Shown: positions 7,656-13,860 of the stretch, piece by piece | Numbering within the stretch: position 1 is the stretch's first letter | Layout of the letters: the number at the start of each line of letters is the position of its first letter | NCBI RefSeq assembly: GCF_004138495.1 | Contig: NZ_ML142851.1 | Span: 249,520 to 263,379, forward strand | Reading direction: 5' to 3' | DNA: 13,860 nt | DNA from: Phytoactinopolyspora endophytica | GTDB taxonomy: Bacteria > Actinomycetota > Actinomycetes > Jiangellales > Jiangellaceae | Program-made: the position numbers and the translations under genes | The notes under the pieces: model-generated | What the model was told of the DNA's origin: nothing | The model's database searches: none | Seen by the model: the letters and a program-made list of their open reading frames with translations, nothing else

Positions 7656-8666
7656 ATGAGCGCACCGACGACGTCCACGTCCGGCCCGCTGCGCCCTCCC
7701 GACGACGAGCGACGTGCGGCGGCTGGGCGGGCGGCAGGGGCTGGGAAGGCAACCGCGGCCGGGCCGGCGAACCGAACGGCCAGGCGTGTGGTCGGGACGA
7801 AGATTCCGCGGGGGATGCGCGGGCCTGTGGCGGTGTCCCTGCTGCCGGGGATCATCCTGTTCGGCACGTTCTTCCTGGTGCCGTTCTTCGTGCTGGTGGC
7901 GACAGCGTTCGCCCGGTGGGGCGGACTGGATTTCGCGTGGATCGGTCTGGACAACTATCGGCGGATGTTCGACGACCCGGTGTTCTACAAGGCGTTCGGC
8001 AACACGCTGTTCTACGCCGCAGCGTCGATGTTCATCCAGGTCCCGCTTGGGGTGGCCGTGGGTATGGTGCTGGCGCTGCGGCCGCGCGGGTGGAGGACGC
8101 TGCGAACCATCATCTTCGTGCCGTTCGTGATCTCGGGCGCCGCGTACGCGGTGATCTTCTCCATGTTCTACAACCCGAGGTCTGGGCTGCTGAACAACGT
8201 CGTCGGCGCGCTCGGACTGCCGGGCGATCGCGACTGGCTGTTCGACACGACGACGGCGCGGTGGGCGGTCGCGGCGACGTTCGTGTTCATCATCGGGTTC
8301 GTCGTCGTGTTGGTTATGGCGGAGATCGCGTCGATCCCCAGTGAGCTGTATGAGGCGGCGTCGGTGGACGGAGCGACGACGTGGCAGCAGCTGACGCGGA
8401 TCACGTTGCCGCTGCTGCGCAACGTCATCGGGACCGCGATCCTGGTCCGTCTGCTGGTGGACATCGGCATGTTCGACCTGGTGTTCATCCTGACAGCTGG
8501 TGGGCCGGACGACGCGACGGCAACGCTGGCGCTGTACGCGTACCGCGCGTACCTGAATGGCGAGTGGGGATACGCAAATGCCGTCGGCTCGGTGATCCTG
8601 GCGCTCGGCCTCGTGTTGATCGTGACCGTGCGGCGGGTGTTTCGGATCGGAGAGCGGGCGCTATGA
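7656..8666 (+). CDS. ABC transporter permease, MalF/UgpA-like
   Basis: A 336-residue inner-membrane permease. About 45 N-terminal residues are Ala/Arg/Pro-rich and probably disordered and cytoplasmic. Six predicted membrane helices follow, beginning near VSLLPGIILFGTFFLVPFF. The cytoplasmic EAA loop, which docks the ATPase, is clear at EAASVDGATTWQQLTRITLP. The late motif FDLVFILTAGGP is typical of the MalF/UgpA-like half of carbohydrate transporters. The gene starts 2 nt after the binding-protein stop and ends inside the next permease gene's start (ATGA overlap), so the three are one translational unit. Confidence 0.94.
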   Translation: MSAPTTSTSGPLRPPDDERRAAAGRAAGAGKATAAGPANRTARRVVGTKIPRGMRGPVAVSLLPGIILFGTFFLVPFFVLVATAFARWGGLDFAWIGLDNYRRMFDDPVFYKAFGNTLFYAAASMFIQVPLGVAVGMVLALRPRGWRTLRTIIFVPFVISGAAYAVIFSMFYNPRSGLLNNVVGALGLPGDRDWLFDTTTARWAVAATFVFIIGFVVVLVMAEIASIPSELYEAASVDGATTWQQLTRITLPLLRNVIGTAILVRLLVDIGMFDLVFILTAGGPDDATATLALYAYRAYLNGEWGYANAVGSVILALGLVLIVTVRRVFRIGERAL

Positions 8667-9541
8667 AAGGCACGATGAGGAGCGCGGCCAGCGGCACCGC
8701 GGGACTGGCCTCCGTCGGGCGTCGTCCGGTCTGGGCGTATGTGCTGATCTACGGGTTCCTGGGCGCGGTGACGTTGCTGGCGTTGACGCCCACGGTGTGG
8801 GTGATGCTGTCGAGCTTCAAGACCGGGAACCAGATCTTCACCGGGCAGGGGTTCTGGCCGTCGCCTTTCACGGTGCAGGGTTTCGTCGACGCGTTCACCC
8901 AGATCCATCTTCATGAGTACCTGCTGAACACCCTGATATATGCGGGATTCGGGACGCTGGGTGCACTCGTGGCCGCATTCCTGGCGGCCTATCCGTTGGC
9001 CAGATTCGCGTTCGTCGGGCGCAACGCGCTGGTGGCGCTGTTCTCCCTAGCGCTGGCGTTGCCGCTGGTAGGGCTGGCGACGCCGGTGTTCTTCGTGGTG
9101 CGAGAGCTAGGGTTGTTCGACTCCCGGCTCGGCATGGTGATCTTCTACTCGGCCCTACAGTTCCCGTTCACGTTCATCGTGCTGCGAGCGTTCCTGGTCT
9201 CCACGCCGCCGGAGTTGGAGGAGGCCGCCATGATGGACGGCGCCGGGTACTTCACGACGCTCTTCCGCGTGGTACTGCCGCTTGCACGGCCGGCGTTGGC
9301 GACGGTGGCCGTGGTGGCATTCGTGAACATCTGGAACGAGTTCTTCTTCGCGAACCTGCTGCTTGTGTCGCAGGAGAACCAGAACGTCCAGTTGGCGTTG
9401 GCGGGATTCAAATCGCAGTTCGGGTTCAACGTCACGGGAGCGGTGGCTGGGGCGACCGTCGTGATGCTGGTGCCGATCTGCCTGTTCCTGGTCCTGCAGC
9501 GCCAGGTGATCTCAGGTCTCACCGCGGGCGCCGTCAAGTAG
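8663..9541 (+). CDS. ABC transporter permease, MalG/UgpE-like
   Basis: A 292-residue inner-membrane permease, partner of the preceding one. The frame stays open upstream, but ATG 8663 is chosen because it overlaps the previous stop by 4 bp (ATGA) and has GGAGAG 8 nt before it. The first helix is near YVLIYGFLGAVTLLALTP, followed by the typical WVMLSSFKT segment. The EAA loop is EEAAMMDGAGYFTTLFRVVLP. NIWNEFFFANLLL and the C-terminal QRQVISGLTAGAVK are standard for the MalG/UgpE half. With the other permease it forms the translocation pore. No ATPase gene follows before the operon ends, so an ATPase encoded elsewhere, such as an MsiK-type shared subunit, must energise it. Confidence 0.94.
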   Translation: MKGTMRSAASGTAGLASVGRRPVWAYVLIYGFLGAVTLLALTPTVWVMLSSFKTGNQIFTGQGFWPSPFTVQGFVDAFTQIHLHEYLLNTLIYAGFGTLGALVAAFLAAYPLARFAFVGRNALVALFSLALALPLVGLATPVFFVVRELGLFDSRLGMVIFYSALQFPFTFIVLRAFLVSTPPELEEAAMMDGAGYFTTLFRVVLPLARPALATVAVVAFVNIWNEFFFANLLLVSQENQNVQLALAGFKSQFGFNVTGAVAGATVVMLVPICLFLVLQRQVISGLTAGAVK

Positions 9542-9573
9542 CCACAATGGCAGTCGATGAGGCTGCCCGTGGC

Positions 9574-9603
9574 ACCCTGATTATCTCTACACGTCATCAG
9601 GGT
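9574..9603. terminator. Hairpin after the transporter operon, possible terminator
   Basis: ACCCTGAT (9574-9581) and ATCAGGGT (9596-9603) are perfect 8-bp inverted repeats with a 14-nt loop, 32 bp after the last permease stop and 50 bp before the next start. The stem is moderate in GC and has no U-tract, so termination is plausible but unproven. Confidence 0.45.
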
Positions 9604-9653
9604 CTTCGTGTGCTGAGCAGGCGAGGTCTTCACCGACGCCTAGACCTGGGACA

Positions 9654-10355
9654 ATGTCGTGTATGGCGCGCCTCGTGCTCGGCGTCGACGCATGTAAGAG
9701 CGGCTGGGTAGGCATAAGCCTGAGGGCTGGTGACGTCCGCGGTTGGCATGCGCCGGTGATCGCCGAGCTCGTCGACCGCGTGGCGGCACATACGGTTCCG
9801 GACGCTGTCGCCATCGACATCCCCATCGGGCTGCCATCCGGGGGTGCGCGGCGGGCTGACGGTATGGCGCGTGAGTACCTGGGCGCGCGTCGTTCGTCAG
9901 TCTTCCCTACGCTCGTCCGCGCCGCGTATGAGGCAGAGACCTTCCGGGAGGCGTTCGACGCGCAGGTGGCAGCCACGGGGAAAGGCATGTCGCAGCAGGC
10001 GTGGGGGCTGCGCTACAAGGAGCTGGACGTCGACACATGGCTGGAACGGCCGAGTGCCGTCAGCGTCGTCGTGGAGTGTCACCCGGAAGTGTCATTCGCG
10101 GCGATGAACGGGGGCACAGCGGTGCCGCACTCGAAGAAGACCTGGTCAGGGCAAGCGCGTCGTATGGAGCTCTTGGCCGCGGAGGGGATCGTCGTCCCAT
10201 CCGAGCTCGGCGACGTGGGGCGGGTTCCTGCAGACGACATCCTTGACGCTGCCGCGGCAGCGTGGACAGCCCGAAGAGTGGCGGAGGGGCGAGCTGTGTC
10301 GCTTCCAGAGGAGCCCGAGCAATTCGGCAGCCGTCGGGCCGCGATCATGTACTGA
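9654..10355 (+). CDS. DUF429 family protein (RNase H-like fold predicted)
   Basis: A 233-residue protein matching the DUF429 pattern. It begins LVLGVDACKSGWVGISL, a beta-strand with an early Asp followed by Gly-Trp, as in RNase H-like folds. Next come VAIDIPIGLPSGGARRAD, then RRSSVFPTLVRAAYEA, VVVECHPEVSFAAMNGG and a late DDILDAAAAAWTARR. The acidic residues at D12 and in AIDIP, with the acidic DD-D near the C-terminus, are consistent with a metal-binding active site. The family is often annotated as a predicted nuclease, but its activity is not established. The start may be ATG 9654 or ATG 9663; neither has a strong ribosome binding site. It appears to be a single-gene unit between the transporter operon and the phosphotransferase. 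Confidence 0.85.
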   Translation: MSCMARLVLGVDACKSGWVGISLRAGDVRGWHAPVIAELVDRVAAHTVPDAVAIDIPIGLPSGGARRADGMAREYLGARRSSVFPTLVRAAYEAETFREAFDAQVAATGKGMSQQAWGLRYKELDVDTWLERPSAVSVVVECHPEVSFAAMNGGTAVPHSKKTWSGQARRMELLAAEGIVVPSELGDVGRVPADDILDAAAAAWTARRVAEGRAVSLPEEPEQFGSRRAAIMY

Positions 10356-10397
10356 AACGGCTACGGCTTGGGTAGGGCACTTTCACCTGCAGTTTTG

Positions 10398-10427
10398 CAA
10401 TAGATGATTGATATCGCTCGTCTATTG
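10398..10427. promoter_or_regulatory. Palindromic element, copy 1 (orphan operator/promoter)
   Basis: Arms CAATAGATGA and TCGTCTATTG (one mismatch, 10-bp spacer TTGATATCGC) form a dyad. The region 10385-10430 is about 80% identical to 11451-11496, which stands directly before the MNT gene. The spacer contains TTGATA, a good -35-like hexamer. Copy 1 has no recognisable gene downstream on the plus strand and would read antisense into the aph gene. It also fills most of the otherwise empty 10356-10481 gap. Confidence 0.55.
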
Positions 10428-10481
10428 AGTAATGACCCTGGCGATGGCCGCGACACGAAGCCGGGCCGGTCGGGAGGTCTG

Positions 10482-11294
10482 TCAGGTGAGGTCCCAGAGC
10501 AGGCGGTAGTAGGCGATGCGCTCGGGATCTGGGTCGATTCCGTACGCGTCGTAGACGACGTTCTCGTAACCGGGGCCGTAGTTCCACTCGGTGCTCCAGG
10601 CCGCGACGGCGAGATCTGCCCAAGGGTCTGCGACGCCGAGTGTGCCGAGGTCGACGTGCGCGGCGAACGTGCCGTCGTCGTGAAGCAGCGTGTTCGGGGC
10701 GCAGGCGTCGCCGTGACAGACAACGAGGCGTTCGATGGGCGGCGGGTCGCTGACGCGTGCCTCGGGGTCATCGACTCCGGGATGCCGATCCTGCTTGAAC
10801 CGATCGACGAGACGCGCGCTGTCGCCCAGACTCTTGCGCGCATCGGCGAGCCGTTGCTCGACGCTCCAGTCGAAGGGGCACTCGTCTACGGGTAGGGCAT
10901 CGTGGAGTACCCGCAGTCCGTAGCCGATCGCCGACGCGGCGGTCTTCGGATCGTCTATCCATCGCGGGTCGACGGCGGAGCGGCCAGGTACGGCTGAGGT
11001 GACAAGCCACGTGCCGTCGTCGTTCGACCCGCGCTCGATGACGTGCGGGACCTGTGCCCAACGCTGTGCCCAGGCGAGTCGCTCAGCCTCGGCGGCAAGG
11101 TCGATCTCTGGAGTGCCGGCAGCCGTCCACTTGGCGTAGCGGGTGCTGTCGCGGCCGTCGTCGAGCCGGAAGGTCAGGCCGCCGAGCTCGTTCACCCATA
11201 CGGGCGTGATGGTGTCGTCGCCGGCGAGTGCGGTGACGACGCCAGGGACGGTGACGGAAGCAGGAGGGATTCCAGAGAACAAGGGAGGGCTCAC
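10482..11294 (-). CDS. APH(3')-type aminoglycoside phosphotransferase
   Basis: A 270-residue kinase from GTG 11294. The protein shows the APH(3') series of motifs. There is a Lys strand (RYAKW, K55) and acidic helix residues (AAEAERLAW). The catalytic loop is VVCHGDACAPNTLL, with HGD at 194-196 and the metal-binding N201. The metal-binding DLG (D215) leads into GVADPWADLA. The C-terminus RIAYYRLLWDLT is characteristic of APH(3') enzymes. All residues expected for ATP-dependent O-phosphorylation are present, so the product is probably active on an aminoglycoside, although a different small-molecule substrate is possible. The frame is open further upstream, but this GTG gives the family's usual length (264-271) and has GGAAG 10 nt before it. 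It is convergent with DUF429 and is flanked by two copies of a palindromic element. Confidence 0.88.
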   Translation of the reverse strand: MSPPLFSGIPPASVTVPGVVTALAGDDTITPVWVNELGGLTFRLDDGRDSTRYAKWTAAGTPEIDLAAEAERLAWAQRWAQVPHVIERGSNDDGTWLVTSAVPGRSAVDPRWIDDPKTAASAIGYGLRVLHDALPVDECPFDWSVEQRLADARKSLGDSARLVDRFKQDRHPGVDDPEARVSDPPPIERLVVCHGDACAPNTLLHDDGTFAAHVDLGTLGVADPWADLAVAAWSTEWNYGPGYENVVYDAYGIDPDPERIAYYRLLWDLT

Positions 11295-11341
11295 AGGCGA
11301 CGATCTTCCCAGACGCGCATTGCCTGTCGCGAACGAGTTTT

Positions 11342-11402
11342 TGCGGATCTGGAGGGCCCAATCCTGCGGATTTGGAGGGCCCAATCCTGCGGATCTGGAG
11401 GG
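11342..11402. repeat. 23-bp tandem direct repeat upstream of aph
   Basis: Two full units (11342-11364 and 11365-11387) differ at one base (C/T), followed by a 15-bp partial third unit (11388-11402). Each full unit contains TGCGGATYTGGAGGGCCCAA, including the palindrome GGGCCC. The array ends 48 bp before the aph start, so it lies in its leader or promoter zone. It belongs to no gene. Confidence 0.85.
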
Positions 11403-11463
11403 TCGGCGTCGGGATGTTGATGAAGTTGGGTAGGTGAGGGGAACGAGGTGACCTGCTAGTTTG

Positions 11464-11493
11464 CAATAAACGATTGATATTGCTCGTTTGTTG
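11464..11493. promoter_or_regulatory. Palindromic operator/promoter, copy 2, in front of the MNT gene
   Basis: Arms CAATAAACGA and TCGTTTGTTG (one mismatch) flank TTGATATTGC. Overlapping half-sites GCAATA (11463), TATTGC (11478) and GCGATA (11495) give three alternating GCRATA boxes. TTGATA (11474-11479) fits a -35. A weak -10 (around GATACAT, 11497-11503) would place the transcript start at or near ATG 11510. A repressor bound here would block the promoter, which fits autoregulation by the winged-helix protein encoded next. Confidence 0.55.
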
Positions 11494-11509
11494 AGCGATA
11501 CATACTCGT

Positions 11510-12100
11510 ATGAGAGCTGCCGAGCCTCCGTTGCTGCCGATCTTGCGGTCTGCCGTGGTCGGTAAAGTCATTGCGCTGCTGGCGATGGACGTGGAACGGT
11601 GGTGGACGCTGGACGAGATCACTGCACGGGTGGGTGGGGCATATCCGACGGTGTCACGCGAGGTCCGGTGACTTCAGCAGGTGCGGTTGGTCGAGGTAGA
11701 AGAGATGGGTCGGACGAAACGGGTTCGGCTGGACACATCCAACCCGTTGCACAGTCCTCTCGCCGAGCTCATGATCCGCTCCTTTGGCCCTGTAGTCGTC
11801 ATAGGTGAGGAGTTCGAGGCGTTGGATAACGTCACTCAAGTCTCGATCTACGGATCTTGGGCGGCGCGCTACTCAGGCGAGCAGGGCCCCACACCTAATG
11901 ACATTGATGTGCTTGTGCTCGGCAGGCCGGACCGTGATGAGATCTATGAGGCGGCACGTCGGTCGGAGCGACGGTTGGGTGTCGCGGTCAACACAACCAT
12001 CCGAACGCCCGAAGACTGGTCACGAGCGGAAGACTCGTTCACCCGTCAGGTGAAGACATCGCCGATGGTGACGGCCCGGCCCCGTGAGGAGGTTGGCTGA
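11510..12100 (+). pseudogene. Winged-helix + MNT nucleotidyltransferase (MntA-like antitoxin), interrupted by in-frame TGA
   Basis: Read through, this frame encodes 196 codons of a winged-helix/nucleotidyltransferase protein known in actinobacteria. The N-terminal HTH contains WWTLDEITARVGGAYPTVSREVR. The wing is VRLVEVEEMGRTKRVRLDT. The MNT domain is VSIYGSWAARYSGEQ, then PNDIDVLVLG, with the GS...DxD active-site signature intact. Codon 54 (11669-11671) is TGA, just after REVR; a single C-to-T change from CGA (Arg) explains it. No frameshift accompanies it. GAGG (11693-11696) lies 8 nt before an in-frame ATG at 11705, so a stand-alone MNT domain might still be made. The role expected of the intact protein is antitoxin (AMP transfer to the HEPN toxin) plus autorepressor. 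Alternatives are a sequencing error or a genuine split gene. Confidence 0.82.
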
Positions 12101-12322
12101 TGCGCTGGGCGAAAGGCGCAGACCGGATCGAAACGTTGCTCCGCGACAACGAGCTCCAGAATGTGTGTGGCGGTACTGAGGCAGCCAGAGGACTAGCTCG
12201 ACATGGCTGAACAGCATGTGAAGGCTGCCAAGGCGGCAGTAGCTGTCGACCACGAGGGTGCCTACGCGCTGGCGTACGACGCGACCCGCAAGTCCCAGGG
12301 CTACGGCGACGGCGTTGTGTAG
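12100..12322 (+). pseudogene. HEPN-domain (HepT-like toxin) remnant, frameshifted and truncated
   Basis: This gene begins at ATG 12100, overlapping the MNT stop by one base (TGATG), behind a strong AGGAGG (12087-12092). The first frame reads MRWAKGADRIETLLRDNELQ and stops at 12208-12210. From about 12203 the sequence continues in the +1 frame as MAEQHVKAAKAAVAVDHEG, then AYALAYDATRKS, ending at TAG 12320-12322. Both parts match the order of an actinobacterial HEPN protein: the MRW start, then the AxxH helix, then the GAYALAYDAxRK helix. One or two bases were therefore gained or lost near 12195-12203. The C-terminal half, where the RX4-6H nuclease motif should lie, is missing. The original role would be ribonuclease toxin of the pair. 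Family assignment is from remembered pattern. Confidence 0.75.
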
Positions 12323-12604
12323 GTCGTCGGTCGCTCCGATGTCCAGTGTGTCTCGGCCTCTTCCGGGCCGAGCGGCTGGCTGCAGCCGGCGGGTGCCTGT
12401 GGAGCGATTAGCCTCCGGGGTTTCAGGCTCTCGGCGAGGACGTCGGCACGGATCGCGAGAACGACGTCTTCTCAGCGTGGCACAGGACGGGCGCCTCGGA
12501 TAGACCCGAACGACGGCGGGGGTGGCGCCGGCTCGGTCGGCGAATCGCAGAACCGCGTGACCGGTGGCGGGCACGAGACGATCACTGTGTTTGAATCGAT
12601 CGGT
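12323..12604. other. Intergenic stretch after the HEPN remnant
   Basis: I find no recognisable gene, RNA or repeat in this 282-bp stretch. No convincing continuation of the HEPN gene is visible in the plus-strand frames, so its 3' end appears deleted. The frame of the following esterase is open through the last hundred-odd bases (GTG codons at 12557 and 12587), which leaves the esterase start slightly uncertain. Confidence 0.5.
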
Positions 12605-13860
12605 ATGGGGCACGGCACGACGAAGACCGACGGGACTGGGACGGTGGTCGCCACCCGGTATGGACGGATACGTGGCCGTGTGACTGCGGGCATCCATGCG
12701 TATCTGGGTGTTCCGTACGCTGCGCCGCCGTTCGGCGCTCGTCGGTTCCAGCCCCCGCAGCCGGTCGAGCCGTGGAGCGGGGTGCGTGAGGCGCTCGCCC
12801 TCGGCGCGACGCCGCCACAGTCCGCGACGCCGCCTCCGCATGACGTCTTCTTCCCGCTCGTTCCGGGGGAAGGCTGCCTGAATCTGAACGTATGGTCGCC
12901 GGATCTGGGGCGAGCTCGGCAGCCGGTCATGGTCTGGATACCTGGTGGCGGGTTCGACGGTGGGGCGAGCGGGCTGTACGACGGGAGCCGCTTCGCCAGG
13001 GACGGCGTCGTCTGCGTGACCCTCAACACCCGGCGCGGTGCCGACGGCTTCCTCGACCTGGGCGACGTGGCGACGAACATGGGGCTGCTCGATCCCGTCG
13101 CCGCGCTGGTATGGGTGCGGGACAACATCGCCGCCTTCGGCGGGGACCCGGATAACGTCACCGTCTTCGGGGAGTCCGCGGGTGCGATGCTCGTCGGCAC
13201 TCTACTGGCCATGCCCGGCGCCCGTGGTCTGTTCCGGCGTGCCATCTTGCAGAGCGGGGCGGGGAACATGGTCTTCACGCCCGAGACGGCACAGGAGGTC
13301 AGCCGGCGGCTGGCTGCCGTACTGGGGGTGGCGCCGGAGCGTGCGGCGATCGCCGACGTGCCGGTGGACCGTCTGCTCGATGCCCAGCTGCAGGTGGCGG
13401 CAGACTTGAGAGCGCACCCGGACCCTGTCCGGTGGGGTGGCGAGCCGGGGTCGAGGGTGAATCTCTGGCAGCCGGTCGTCGATGGGGAGGTCCTGCCTGC
13501 CCGCCCGATCGAGGCGATCGAAGCGGGGGCCAGCGCCGATATCGACGTCCTGATGGGCCAGAACGCCGAGGAAGGTCGGCTGTCGCTGGTGCCGTTTGGG
13601 CTGCTCGATGAGGTCACCGACGAGCAGCTGGCCGCGGCCATGACCGCCTACGGACTGCCGGTCGAGCAGGCCCGCGCCGGCTACCGTCGGGCGTATCCGG
13701 GTGCCGGGCCGGGCGACCTGCTGGGCATCCTGCAGGGCGACTATTACTACCGCATCCCGGCGATTCGCCTGGCCGAGGCACGTGTCGCGGCGGCGCCGAC
13801 CTACATGTACGAGTTCGCTTGGCGCTCTCCGCAGTTCAACGGGCTGCTCGGTGCTTGCCA
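12605..13860 (+). CDS. Type B carboxylesterase / para-nitrobenzyl esterase family (3' truncated by window)
   Basis: 418 codons are visible and the gene runs off the right edge. The N-terminus has TRYGRIRGRV, then HAYLGVPYAAPPFGARRFQP, the signature start of type B carboxylesterases. Next come CLNLNVWSP and the oxyanion-hole segment VWIPGGGFDGGASGLYDG. The nucleophile elbow is VTVFGESAGAML, with the catalytic Ser in GESAGA. The acid segment is LMGQNAEEGR. The last bases, GGT GCT TGC CA, match the GACH motif, so the window ends inside the catalytic His codon. One deviation: the usual NYRLG is NTRRG here. No signal peptide is seen, so it is probably cytoplasmic. The start at ATG 12605 lacks a ribosome binding site; GTG 12587 is an alternative. 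Confidence 0.9.
   Translation, partial: MGHGTTKTDGTGTVVATRYGRIRGRVTAGIHAYLGVPYAAPPFGARRFQPPQPVEPWSGVREALALGATPPQSATPPPHDVFFPLVPGEGCLNLNVWSPDLGRARQPVMVWIPGGGFDGGASGLYDGSRFARDGVVCVTLNTRRGADGFLDLGDVATNMGLLDPVAALVWVRDNIAAFGGDPDNVTVFGESAGAMLVGTLLAMPGARGLFRRAILQSGAGNMVFTPETAQEVSRRLAAVLGVAPERAAIADVPVDRLLDAQLQVAADLRAHPDPVRWGGEPGSRVNLWQPVVDGEVLPARPIEAIEAGASADIDVLMGQNAEEGRLSLVPFGLLDEVTDEQLAAAMTAYGLPVEQARAGYRRAYPGAGPGDLLGILQGDYYYRIPAIRLAEARVAAAPTYMYEFAWRSPQFNGLLGAC

Noticed and set aside
5812..7752. Long minus-strand open frame (646 codons) opposite the oxidoreductase and binding protein
   Set aside because: It spans two well-supported plus-strand genes and reads as Arg/Pro/His-rich low-complexity sequence with no motif.
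10404..10895. 163-codon plus-strand frame starting inside palindrome copy 1
   Set aside because: It is antisense to the APH(3') gene, shows no recognisable domain, and has no ribosome binding site. A transcript is possible; a protein is not supported.
10385..11496. The flanking palindromes as ends or target duplications of a transposon carrying aph
   Set aside because: The copies are in direct orientation, are only about 80% identical, and no transposase or terminal inverted repeats are present. Copy 2 is explained as the MNT operator.
11669..11671. TGA codon read as selenocysteine or programmed readthrough
   Set aside because: The position follows a DNA-binding helix, not a redox site. No SECIS-like hairpin is apparent, and a nonsense mutation next to a frameshifted partner is simpler.
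12472..13641. 389-codon minus-strand frame opposite the esterase
   Set aside because: The plus strand carries the type B carboxylesterase motifs throughout; the minus frame is Ser/Pro/Arg-rich shadow.

Overview
The window is high-GC DNA with the codon use, GTG/TTG starts and apparently leaderless genes typical of an actinomycete (Actinobacteria). No single gene fixes the genus, so none is named. There are no rRNA or tRNA genes, CRISPR arrays or insertion-sequence ends that I can see.

Layout. (1) 1-404: the 3' part of a K+ channel gene with an intact TVGYGD filter, cut by the window edge. (2) 419-1239, minus strand: two tandem 130-residue paralogues of a small PH-like membrane protein, each behind the same apparent leaderless promoter. 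(3) 1517-3535: a secreted LVIVD-repeat protein carrying a protease-associated (PA) domain. A large hairpin at 3581-3637 follows and separates it from the convergent regulator. (4) 3702-9541: a carbohydrate-type uptake locus. An AraC-family regulator (minus) diverges from a four-gene operon: FAD-dependent oxidoreductase, lipoprotein solute-binding protein and two MalF/MalG-type permeases. No ATPase gene is present, so a shared MsiK-like ATPase elsewhere in the genome is likely. (5) 9654-10355: a DUF429 protein. (6) 10356-12604: an accessory-looking stretch. It holds an APH(3')-type aminoglycoside phosphotransferase gene (minus) flanked by two diverged copies of a palindromic element, a 23-bp tandem repeat upstream of that gene, and a decayed winged-helix/nucleotidyltransferase (MNT) + HEPN gene pair. 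(7) 12605 to the end: a type B carboxylesterase, cut at the codon expected to be its catalytic histidine.

The most interesting part is 10385-12322. The MNT gene has one in-frame TGA just after the recognition helix of its winged-helix domain. The overlapping HEPN gene is frameshifted and lacks its C-terminal half, including the RX4-6H active-site region. This looks like a dead or dying toxin-antitoxin module related to HepT-MntA. Its 30-bp palindromic promoter element survives in two copies whose arms changed in a mutually compensating way. The second copy lies beyond the aph gene and would direct transcription antisense to it.
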